DNA of 64,000 nt from positions 558,001 through 622,000 of the forward strand of contig NW_024881780.1 of NCBI RefSeq assembly GCF_019059575.1, given 5' to 3'. The DNA is from Amphibalanus amphitrite. Its lineage: Eukaryota > Arthropoda > Thecostraca > Balanomorpha > Balanidae. The notes under the pieces are model-generated. The model ran no database searches. It had not been told where the DNA came from and saw only the letters and a list, made by a program, of their open reading frames with translations. The first letter of the stretch is position 1; each line of letters opens with the position of its first letter. This document shows, one piece after another, positions 54,120 to 64,000 of this stretch. A program made the position numbers and the translations under genes.

Positions 54120-54835
54120 GTGGTTTTTGTTTGCAGCTCCCCTGCAGCCCGCCGTCTGCGGTCAGCCGGAGCCAGGGGCGCTCCATCCTTTGTCCTGGGG
54201 CCGCGCGCGCCCTCGGGCGGCTCCGGCGGCCATCGGACGTCCTTGCCCACCGCGCCTCCCTCCTGATGACGCGACCTGCGGCCTCCCCGGCGGCCTTGTC
54301 CAGCGCGCATCACTGAACACGGCCGGACACAAATTGGGCCGGCAAATGACCGAACGTCAATGCCGCCGCCACCGCCGCCGCTGTGTCGTCTGATGGACTG
54401 CGTAATGAACTGGGCGGGCGACGCGGCGCGGAGCCGTAATGCAGCCCGTGCGCTGGGTGGCCGAGGACGCTGCTGTGGGTCCGCCGGTGACCTCTCGTCA
54501 CGGCCTGTGACTGCCGCTGGTCACGGGCCGTGACGCTGGCGGACGCTGCTACCGCCCAGAGACGACTGCACCCGTGAGTTTGAGTAATCACGGGCCGCAT
54601 ATCGACCCCTTCCCGTGCGCGGTTGGCTGGGCCGCCCAATACTGATCGATCGCTGGAATGTGGTAATGGACCGTGGGAGTCTGGGAGGACGGCGGTCGAG
54701 TCGGGGGGGGGGGGGGGAGCTGTGTGGTGGCAGCGGCAGAAAATGGTCGCTGGGCAGTCCTGGCTGTGGGTCATGTCGTCCAATGTCCCGCGGCAGTGAA
54801 GGGGTGGCAGATAATGTCTGAGGACCACCGCAATT
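54120..54835. other. CpG-rich island, coding status unclear
   Basis: Strong CpG and GC enrichment with GTAATG motifs. It could be an exon or a promoter island. ORFs on either strand are rich in Pro/Arg/His and show no family resemblance, so I do not call a gene. Confidence 0.3.
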
Positions 54836-54861
54836 AGGGTGACGGATAAAAAACTGCTTAT

Positions 54862-56058
54862 TACTGTTAACGCCAGACCCCTTGAGACCCTAATTTTTCG
54901 CGATTACTTTTAAATGCGTGAAGGAATTTCAACCAAGCTCAGGACATGGCCGTTTCAAGACAGGCCGAAACTTTTACAATTTAGATATTTTATCGCCATT
55001 TCAATATTTCAGGCACTTGTCATTGGCTCGTAATGTTAACTGTTTTTCCATCCTGGATAGAGCTTTCTACGTCATATGACATTAGGCTCCGCCCACGACT
55101 GCGGCATTGACCCGTGCCCATCAGCGACCTCTGTACAAACGACACCCCTGCCATCTGTGAAGGACTATGAATTTCGCTGACGCTTCACGTGCTATGAGTC
55201 AATTGCAGCAGACGGTCAAGTAAATGTTAGGCTCTTGTTGACTCTTGTATATAGGACCAAGAGGACCATCACTCCTCAACCTACTACTCAGTCGTGCTTC
55301 GAACAAACGTTAACGATTGCTAACAAATACGATTTTCGATGTAGGGTATCTGTTTGAAATACGAGCGAGCCGTATGATGTGAAGCTCAGGCAATTAACTT
55401 ATTATTGCGTTGTTCGATGGTTGCATAGCGATGTACAAATCGGCAGCTACTTGGTGACATCCGACATCCCATTATCGCATTATCTGCAACGCCATAGGCT
55501 TTAAATACAGGTGAATATTTCCTAACCTTATGTCAGTTATATGCCATCTGCCCGTCATATGCAGCTTATATAAAAAAAAAATATATCAGCGAACATATCA
55601 GCATTGTAGAAGCAATGCGCATTGAGCATTTATGACTCCTTAGTCATCATGTCGCTCTCTGGGCACTGTCAGCCAAGACGTTACGCACAACTCCGCCGGC
55701 TTTCGGCACCGCTCGACCGTCGCCCGTCCCCGCTCCCCGCCACAGCGAGAGTGACCGCGCGCCGGCCCGAAACCGCCGCAGGCCAAGACCACAGAGGCGG
55801 GGCTTAGCTGTGACGTCATAACGTATCACAGACTGACTGGTGATAGCCTCTACACACCGGATGAAAATCTTGCTCGAAATTTAACATTACGAGTCAATGA
55901 CAAGTGCCTGAAATATTGAAATGGCGATAAAATATCTAAATTGTAAAAGTTTCGGCCTGTCTTGAAACGGCCATGTCCTGAGCTTGGTTGAAATTCCTTC
56001 ACGCATTTAAAAGTAATCGCGAAAAATTAGGGTCTCAAGGGGTCTGGCGTTAACAGTA
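54862..56058. mobile_element. Long-TIR element
   Basis: Ends CTGTTAACGCCAGACCCC (54864) and GGGGTCTGGCGTTAACAG (56056) are flanked by TA. The inverted arms extend at least 170 bases each (54864 to about 55040, and about 55885-56056) with very few mismatches. The interior has a CpG-rich patch at 55650-55820 and no transposase ORF. It is non-autonomous and the family is not assigned. Confidence 0.75.
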
Positions 56059-56510
56059 GGTGGATGTGCAGCTAGATTTGTGATATCTGACCAGTGACCT
56101 AGTCCGAGCGATAGCCAAATACCTATAATAATCATCAATTTGCAAATGATGGTGAAGACTGAAGAACATTCTTTTCAAGAACATCTTTATAAAACACATG
56201 TAGGTAATGATGTGAGAGGGCTTTTGGAGTGCGATGCCGCTATCATACCATTTAATAAAACCTTGTAAAGGCACTCCCCCATTTTTTAGTTTCATTCAGG
56301 CCTGCCAAACTTCAGAAAACATAAATGCATCGGTTTACGTAGAGTGCTTTGCCCACCCTTCGGGTTCATCGTTCAAAAGGTGTGGAAAAGACTCGAAAAA
56401 CCAAGGGCTCTTGAAAGTACGCGCAGCACCTGGTGAAAATTAAAGTAAAGAAATGGCATACCGTTAAAAAAGATAAATCCAAAAGCCAACAAATAGGGCA
56501 GGCTTCAGAC
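56059..56510. other. Intergenic, nothing recognised
   Basis: AT-rich spacer between two mobile elements; no gene or repeat seen. Confidence 0.4.
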
Positions 56511-57688
56511 TTAACCCGCGCCCCGCTGGGCTATTCAGCCATACGCGCCCTGCTGGGGGGGAGGGGGCAGATTCTGCCCCCCCCCTGTCTAACTTCCGAA
56601 CCGATGGTCGTAGAAAGACGGGGAAAACGGCAATCGAAAGCTCTCAACAAGGCGGATCTTAAGAGCCCAAATTTTTTTGCTTAAGTAGGTCAGAGATCAG
56701 GTCAAGGTCAGGCCAAGGGTACAAAATGCAAGTTTCTACAGTATCGGCCTTGCACCGTAGTTGCCGAAGAATGGACTGAGACTGATTGCCCAAAACGTGT
56801 TCTTAGACTACCAAGACAATATTCGTTGCACACAATGTCATTCAAAGGTCAAGGTCAAGGTCAGGTCAGGTCACCAAAAACAAAATATAGAAAAGGGCAT
56901 GTGCGACACATGTTTTATGGGTCATTTTACTCATGGAATTCAATAGGCACACCCAATAAGTGATATGGACCACCTCTGGATGAATTTCAGGTCGAGGTCA
57001 GGTCAAGGTCAGGTCAAGTGAGGTCAAATTTTGAAGTTGGTTGTTAAGGCCTAAAAAGGTGTCTATCCGATGCAGTTTTTCACGGCGAATCGAATGGTGC
57101 TATTTTTATTTCCGTACGAGGTCTAGAACTTCCAAAAAAAATCATTTTTCAAAATTTGTGTGTGTCGTGACGTCATAAAATTTTGGATAACTCCCACATT
57201 TTTCAACCGATTCTTCTAAAAATTGGTATGTAGGTGCACATAGACCACTTCTTTGACATATATTCCGGTTTTTTCGATAAACTTAAAATTTTGGATTTTA
57301 TAAATATTTTCCCAAAAAAGTCAGTTTTTTGGAAAATTTTGGCCAAAATCCAAAATTTTCAAAAAACCGAGATAGCCATTTGATAGACAAAGTAGAATCA
57401 TGTATAACCTTTTTTGTTACGTCTTGATTCCATTAAAAATGAAGAAGTTAGCGGCGTTTGAAATTTTGCCGTTTTTTAGGCGAAAATGGCGAACATGACG
57501 TCACTAAAACGTCAATTTCTCAAAAAATTTCCGACGGATTTCGCTCAAATTTTCAGGGAACGTGTCAAATTGATGTATGATAAGGTACTGAAAGTTTGAC
57601 GTCGCTGGCGTAACGCGTTTAGAAGTTATTGGCGAAAAACGGGAGGGGGGGGCAGATTCTGCCCCCCCCCCAGCGGGGCGCGGGTTAT
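56511..57688 (+). mobile_element. TTAA-flanked non-autonomous element, copy B
   Basis: Same family as 50053-51227: ends CCCGCGCCCCGCTGGG and CCCAGCGGGGCGCGGG, TTAA on the left (56511-56514) and a mutated TTAT on the right. The subterminal palindrome is GGGGGCAGATTCTGCCCCC. Interior motifs (AGGTCAAGGTCAGGTCA, TTCCGGTTTTTTCGA, AACATGACGTCACT) occur in the same order and spacing as in copy A. Length 1170 bases. Confidence 0.75.
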
Positions 57689-58545
57689 GCACCAAAACAC
57701 TCAGTTTTATTTACCCTTGCTCCAGCGATTAACTTTGAGCGTGAGAGGAGCCAAACCTTTTGATAGTGGTATTGTAATGCTTGTCGGTTGTCTGAAATAT
57801 GTAAACAAACCTTTGAATACCGATAGTTACCATCTCAATATGTCTCAAAAAGGGTTAATTTCTCTTGAAACACAAACATAAGCGATTTCGAGAGTCACTA
57901 AGTCCTGATTCCGTCTCACGCAGCCTCCTCCCGCCTGCCGTATGCCTTGCAGTTCCACACTTGTTCGCCGTTGCAGTCTCCCCGGCAGATGCCTGGCGGG
58001 GTAGAGTGTACCGCAGTACACTGCGTTGCGGTGCAGCATACCATGCCAGGCATTCGCGACTCCGCCGACTTGTGATCAAGGATTGGTGCGGCTGCTGCCG
58101 TTATGAGAAATCTTTTGTTTATCATTCATTCCAAAACAGAGATCGACCCGGTCTCATCCTTAATCCGTCCAAAGTATCCATTTTCCGAAATGTCTGATGT
58201 AGCAACGACACATGTAGATAGGCGTTGTCTTCTCTTATCCTTCACCCATTCTTGAAACGTTCCCCGAGTTAACGATAATACCGTGACCGTCATGTTTTCA
58301 ACTGCTCACTAAAAGCTTTCCTTATTTCATCCTCACCCGCCGAGGTATAAAAATGCCGCATGTTGCAGACGTTCTTCAACTTGACTCAGTGGACTGTATA
58401 ACTGTGTGTGTGTTGACGTCTCGCATCATTTGGTTTGGCGACCGGGGCCTGACAGGATGTAGGTTGATATGGTAATGAGGCGAAATTAGGAATTTATAAT
58501 ATAAGAAGTGGATGCTATATGAATGGATATAATTTTGGATCAAGG
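57689..58545. other. Intergenic, with a possible LTR-like fragment
   Basis: Around 58342-58465, a TATAAAAA box is followed by TTCAACTTGACTCAGTGG and then TTTGGTTTGGCGACCGGGG, which resembles an LTR end next to a primer-binding region. No matching second LTR was found, so the call is weak. Confidence 0.25.
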
Positions 58546-58547
58546 TT

Positions 58548-58805
58548 TAAGAGCACTCTTTTCAGAGCGACAAAGGAACCCTCTTTACAGAGAGCATGTT
58601 AAGACCTAAAAGTGTATGCAGAGCCCTCTTTTCAGAGAGACAAAGGAACCCTCTTTACAGAGAGCATGTTAAGACCTAAAAGGGTATGCAGAGCCCTCTT
58701 TTCAGAGAGACAAAGGAACCCTCTTTACAGAGAGCATGTTAAGACCTAAATATAGAGCCCTCTTTACAGAGAGACAAAGGAACCCTCTTTTCAGAGAGCA
58801 AGAGG
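58548..58805. repeat. 70-bp tandem repeat
   Basis: Nearly identical units (TTTTCAGAGAGACAAAGGAA, CCCTCTTTACAGAGAGC, ATGTTAAGACCTAAAAG) repeat at a 70-base spacing, about three and a half copies, the last partly deleted. Each unit has two related CCCTCTTT-CAGAGAG halves. Confidence 0.85.
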
Positions 58806-59450
58806 TATTAGGAAAATAAGGAATCAGATAGGAATGATAAGTAGACTCGGTCACCGTGAAATAAAAGACTGTGTGAACTGACTGTGTGCCACTCTCCCCG
58901 TGCTCTTATCCGCCGCTGCACTCCACTCTTCACCATTCACAAACACAAGATTCTTCCGAACTGGTGAGTATTGCAGATGGCGAATAGGCGATGACAACAC
59001 AGTATCACTGACAAGAGTTGGCCAGAGAGAGCGAGGCAGTGCTCTCTCGGCGCCGAAAAGTAAAGAAGTGAGAGCGAGGGTTGCTCCCGTCCCGTTTATG
59101 TACTGGGTCGGGAGGACACAGGTGGCGACGGAAGTAATGAAATAACAAAGAAGCTACACACTACACAGCGTCCTGGTAACCCTACCACGCGGTCGGCACA
59201 TGTCGGCCTAACGGCTCCGACCCGCCGGGGACACAGTTCCACGTGCGACGCCACGCCAGCCCACCCCCTCCCCCCGGGTCAGTCCCTCCGGTAACAGCGC
59301 ATCCTTTCATACAACTGCAGCTGTAAGACACGGTCGCCGGGAGACAGGAGCGTCCCGTCACCCGATCACTGCCATAAACTCTCTCGCGGACGGCCCATCT
59401 GCCGGCGGCGTGGCGGGGCATGGGGGGAGGGGGGGGGGAACGGCGGCGGC
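58806..59450. other. Intergenic, GC-rich towards the palindrome
   Basis: No supported gene. A G-rich tract (about 59420-59440) and CGG repeats immediately precede the palindrome. Confidence 0.4.
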
Positions 59451-61341
59451 GCACGCTGGGCCGGCGGACCGGAAAAGCGCTAGAAATACCCGCAAGAGTG
59501 ACTTTCCACACTTTATACAAAATATGTATCATTCGATCCCAAATTGATCAAAGCATACGATTCTGATGCTATTTTTGCCCTAAGGTCGAAATTGAGGTGG
59601 TCAGTTGTCACCAAACACAAGACTATTTAGACCCGCTAGTCGCCACCACATTCGCCGATTTTAATGCCAATCTTTAGTTGATATTTATTAGTTGACCAGT
59701 TGTCGTTTTGAACGCAATTTTCTGTCAGACTAGTTCAGGGCACTGTTGTTCACTGTACCAACAACATTCTTACATATTGCATCGCTTTTCTGCAAGATAA
59801 GCTAGCTTTTTGCAAGCAGCTGCAAGACCTAAATAAAAATCATATCTAAATTTTTAAATAGACTTTTATAAAAACGTTATTTCGAGCGGCTAAAAATGAA
59901 CATCTGATACTAGCCTCTGATTACTCATCTTTCGTTTCATATAGGTGCTTTGCTGCTTTTCCCTGCTACTTTTCGAGATATGCGCCAGTAAACCATATGA
60001 TGTAGGGGCAATTGTCACCTCGCCGCTCTACTGACGGCCCGGCGCTCTTTAAAGCGCCGAAATTTATGAAAAACGAATGTTTATATTCTGAATAAAATAT
60101 ATGTCCCTGAGCTCAGAATTGATCAACGCACACAATGCTGTCAATTTTTTTTGGGCCAAAGTCAATAATTAAGTCATTATGAACCCCCAAACACAAGTCA
60201 GTGATAATCAACAACAACTTGCTCTTTAGTTAGACTTTTTGAGAAATGTTATTTCGAGCCGCTAAAGATGAGCATGTCATGCAAACAACTAGTCAATTGT
60301 CTGCCATGCCGTATTGACGATTATTGCCTATTACTGCTACTTTTCGAGATATCGTCTGCTTAGTCACCTGAAATAGCTGCTATGCCACCCTATACCGCGG
60401 TAGGGTGGCACAGCAGCTATATCAGGTGACTAAGCAGACGATATCTCGAAAAGTAGCAGTAATAGGCAATAATCGTCAATAGGGCATGGCAGACATTTGA
60501 CTAGTTGTTTGCATGACATGCTCATCTTTAGCGGCTCGAAATAGCATTTTTCAAAAAGTCTAACTAAAGAGCAACTTGTTGTTGATTATCACTGACCTGT
60601 GTTTGGGGGTTCATAATGACTTAATTATTGACTTTGGCCCAAAAATTTTGACAGCATTGTGTGCGTTGATCAATTCTGAGCTCAGGGACATATATTTTAT
60701 TCAGATTATAAACATTCGTTTTTCATAAATTTCAGCGCTTTAAAGAGCGCCGGGCCGTCAGTAGAGCGGCGAGGTGACAATTGTCCCTACATCATGTGGT
60801 TGACTGGCGCATATCTCGAAAAGTAGCAGGGAAAAGCAGCAAAGCACCTATATGAAACGAAAGATGAGTAATCAGAGGCTAGTATAAGATGTTCATTTTT
60901 AGCCGCTCGAAATAACGTTTTTATAAAAGTCTATTTAAAAATTAAGATGTGATTTTTATTTAGGTCTTGCAGCTGCTTGCAAAAAGCTAGCTTATCTTGC
61001 AGAAAAGCGATGCAATATGTAAGAATGTTGTTGGTACAGTGAACAACAGTGCCCTGAACTAGTCTGACAGAAAATTGCGTTCAAAACGACAACTGGTCAA
61101 CTAATAAATATCAACTAAAGATTAGCATTAAAATCGGCAAATGTGGTGGCCACTAGCTGGTCTAAATAGTCTTGTGTTTGGTGACAACTGACCACCTCAA
61201 TTTCGACCTTAGGGCAAAAATGGCATCAGAATCGTATGCTTTGATCAATTTGGGATCGAATGATACATATTTTGTTCATATTGTGGAAAGTCACTCTTGG
61301 GGGTATTTCTAGCGCTTTTCCGATCCGCCGGCCCAGCGTGC
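59451..61341. repeat. 1.9-kb palindrome (two ~942-bp inverted arms, 8-base centre)
   Basis: The outer ends are GCACGCTGGGCCGGCGG and its complement. The centre (60384-60409) reads GCCACCCTA, then eight bases, then TAGGGTGGC. Arm midpoints agree to within one base over the whole length, so there is almost no net indel. Arms are not identical: sampled stretches differ at several positions. The interior is AT-rich and non-coding and includes smaller hairpins such as CGGCGCTCTTTAAAGCGCCG. Confidence 0.92.
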
Positions 61342-61532
61342 GGCGCGGCGCGGCGCCGGCCGGGACCACGAGTCGGCCCGACCCGGCAGCTACAATTGGG
61401 GCCGACAATGAGCCGCAACATTAAATGCGTGCAGTTTGTCGGCAACATCACTCCCCCCTGTGTTTGGATATGCACTCCAAACACACGTAAGGAGACGACA
61501 AACGTTCCGGCACATCCACTAACTGCATCTCA
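61342..61532. other. Short GC-rich spacer
   Basis: CGGCGC repeats adjoining the palindrome, then unique sequence up to the retrotransposon frame. Nothing else seen. Confidence 0.4.
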
Positions 61533-64000
61533 TCACACCGCCGTCGCTGTTGTACGGCGACAGCGGCAGTAGTCCGCTCCTTGAAGACGTTCCGGCTGGT
61601 CGCCGCCCTTCACTACGCTGGCCAGGATGTTTGACCTCACCTCCTCCAGGTCGTCCGTCAGCGGTGGCGGTGGCGCTTGCGCCGGCCAGTTCTCTTCGTC
61701 GTCGCTCAGGAACGCTGGGCCGCTCAGCCACCGGCTCTCGGACGTGAGTTCGGAGGCAGACAGTCCCCTCGAGCAGTCATCGGCTGGGTTCATCTTTTCT
61801 GGGACGTGCCGCCTGGTGCCGCTGAAGGTTCTCTTTCCAGACGACTCCTGAGGTCTTGTCAGCTGCAGCCGTCGGTGCACCCAGGCGGAGGCCAGATCGC
61901 TGGTTGAAGTGCCTTCCAGAACTTCGTGCCGGCTGCTCCTCCGTTTAGTCAGCCGGAATCCCCCATCAGAGAGGGCTCGGATGGCTCCTTGCTTCAGATG
62001 CTTGGCGGTATCCACATCCGCGTCATACAGCAAGAAGTCATCCATGCAAAAGCTTTGCTGGATCTGCTCGGGTTCTCTCGGAGGCGCTGTCCATCCTTCA
62101 TTCCAGTGCTCTTGGGGCGTTTCTTTGAGGACATAGTTGGCGATGCCTGGTGACGATCGAGCCCCCAGCAAACCGGTTTTATATCGTCCTTGACTTCTGA
62201 TTGTGCTCTCTTCCAACGGTTTGACCACTCTTTCTCCCTCCTTTGACCTTGGTTTAATCTGGCAGCGCACAGTCCCGAAAGGCTCGGTAGGCTGCCCTTG
62301 ACTGACAGCAGCAGACCGCTCGTCCTCCTGTTCCGTCAGCAGCAGCTTCGTGGACATGACTTGGCGCAAGCTACTGGGAACGGTGGCTGAGACCGATCCT
62401 GTCAGTGCCCATCCGAGGTCGGTCTTCACTGCTACTGGTTGATTCGGGCGTCCGACACGCGTCTCTCTTTGCAGGACCGCTTCTAAGACGTTCGCTCCGA
62501 TAAGCAGTTCCACTTGCCTACCGTCGTACTGTGGGAACTCAAGTCCGTGAAGGTGTTCACATCCCTTGAGCTGGCTTCCTTTTACCACAGGGGCAGTCAC
62601 GTTGAGAGCTGGAACGGACCACACTTCCGGGATTTGGATTTCGCTCTTCCTTCCATCAGGGTCCAGTGTGCTTATGGTCAGTGAGACGCGCTGCGAGGGC
62701 TTCTGGACGCCACTTCCTTCCACATTCTGAATTCGGAGTTGGCGACAGTGTCCGGTGATCCCAAGGTCGCGCAGAACGCCTTCACGGCAGAGGGATGTTT
62801 GCGCCCCGGTATCGAGCAGCGCAAGAACCTCTTTCGAGCCTCTGGTGCCATGGACTTGGACCCGAACTACCTGAAGCAGGGTGTCCGTCTCCTCGTTCAG
62901 TGAAGCCGCCACGAACGGCGCGCTGTCACTGCCTTCTTCCTTGCGAGGTTTGTCGGGTACCGCTTGTCCTTTGTTGCCATGAAGCAGGGGATGATGCTTG
63001 AACTTGCAGCCTTCGATACCGCACCTTCTGGCCACCCTGCACCTTCGGCTCCAGTGCCCTTTGCCGAGACACGAGAAGCACAGTGTCTCAGCGCTCACGA
63101 TATTCATTCTCGCTTCGGTAGTTTTGGCCTTGAACGTCGGGCAGTCTGAGAGCTTGTGCGTGTCCTCACACAGCACACATGCCCGTCGGGATTCTGGATC
63201 TGCCGAAGAAGTGACGCCTGTCGCGAATGCCGACTTTCTTGTCGTCCCACCGTCCCTGGACTTGGCTGCTTCTGTCCTGTCGTTCGTCACAAACTGGCTG
63301 CCAGAGTGGCTAAGGACATCGACTTCTATCTTCAACCATGAGCTAAACGCCTCCAGGGTGGGTCGCACTGGTCGGAGCCTATGCACTTCTCGGCCCCACT
63401 CTCGACCAAGCTCGACTGGTAGCTTCTCCACCACTCTTCTCAAGTTTTCGCTGCTCGCTAGGTCGCTTGAGTATCCCAGATTACGCAGAACTGTCACCGT
63501 GTTGTGGACGACTGAGTAGAATTGCTCCATGGCTGGGAGATCCATGAGAGATGGCGGGGTGCAGGTGAAGACCTTCCGCAGGTGGGCCTGTATGATGTCT
63601 TCCTCTCTGCCGAAGCGTTCCTGCAAGGTCTTGAGAGCCTCCTGATAGAGTTCCCCGTCGAAGAGCATGCCGTTGATTGCTTGTGCAGCTGGTCCTTCTA
63701 CCGCGTTCTGAAGGTGTGCCATACGCTCGGAGTCTGACAACGACGGCTGATTGTGCACCAAAGCTTTAAACAGCCCATTCCAGCGTGGCCACTCTTGAGC
63801 GCTTCCTCGGAACGTCGGCAGGGTAAGACGTGGGATGCTCTTCACAAACGCTGATTGTTGATGAAACAAAGGCTGTTGCTCAGAGCGTACCTCTGTCACC
63901 CTGTTAGCGGGATGCTGTCCGTTCTTGCTGCTCGGCAGCTTGGCATTGTTTGCGGCTGTCTGCTGCTCAGGTCGCAGTGTTCGGCGCTCTTCAAGTGGCG
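61533..64000 (-). mobile_element. BEL/Pao-type LTR retrotransposon polyprotein, internally deleted and cut by the window edge
   Basis: One frame is open from the right edge of the window down to the stop at 61533, over 800 codons, so the true start lies outside. Order from the N-terminal side: a gag region of the DUF1759 type (with LPTFRGSAQEWPRW); CCHC-like zinc knuckles (CVLCEDTHKLSDC and CFSCLGKGHWSRRC); an aspartic protease of the DUF1758 type with active site DTGAQTS and DLGWALTG; then only scraps of reverse transcriptase (SPGIANYVL, and MDDFLLYD at the catalytic motif) fused directly to an RNase H/integrase-linker remnant (NPADDCSRGLS). Most of reverse transcriptase, RNase H and integrase is missing, so it is a non-autonomous deletion derivative. 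Confidence 0.85.

Noticed and set aside
54310..54828. 172-codon minus-strand ORF in a GC-rich island
   Set aside because: Composition driven by CpG-rich DNA and a poly-G run; no domain or signal.
59451..61341. Palindrome as a pure sequencing fold-back artefact
   Set aside because: Arms differ at several sampled positions, which an artefact from one molecule would not show after polishing; kept as real but to be confirmed with spanning reads.

Overview
This is eukaryotic, almost certainly animal, nuclear DNA. Genes have short GT-AG exons that are GC- and CpG-rich, set in AT-richer, repeat-laden intergenic and intronic DNA. A degenerate TTAGG-type block near 18.55 kb, mariner, hAT and BEL/Pao-type elements, and the general texture suggest an arthropod, perhaps a crustacean. 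The species cannot be fixed from this window. The window holds two confident protein genes, one orphan exon candidate, one retrotransposon ORF running off the right edge, and many mobile elements.

Left part (1-19 kb): a 1.18-kb element with TA-flanked inverted ends (143-1318), remnants of a TTAA-flanked element family, an orphan exon-like stretch (about 3590-3937), and an intronless gene for a secreted glutamine-rich protein with a fibrinogen-like half domain (6861-8105). Then come a (GA)n microsatellite, two foldback or MITE elements, a partial inverted mariner-derived copy, and a hAT-type element (15812-17663, 8-bp target duplication) that carries a 1.4-kb, 20-bp-period minisatellite.

Centre (19.06-48.5 kb): one gene, the WD40 protein WDR6 (partner of the tRNA Nm34 methyltransferase). 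I reconstructed it as 12 exons giving 1113 residues, with every junction in phase. Its intron 4 is 22.2 kb and is nearly filled by a head-to-tail array of about a dozen units. Each unit starts with an asymmetric inverted repeat and ends with the matching repeat plus a terminal hairpin. That is the layout of Helitron2/Helentron-type rolling-circle elements. The hairpin shows a compensatory base-pair change between copies. Inside units are roughly 130/153-bp subrepeats centred on a 16-bp perfect palindrome, a TIR element carrying an exon-like fragment, and a mariner inserted in only one of two duplicated copies. This array is the most unusual system in the window.

Right part (48.5-64 kb): two full-length TTAA-family elements (50057-51223, 56515-57684), a long-TIR element (54864-56056), a 70-bp tandem repeat, a 1.9-kb near-perfect palindrome (59451-61341), and on the minus strand a deleted BEL/Pao polyprotein (61533 to beyond 64000). 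No ordinary host gene was recognised between 48.5 and 64 kb.
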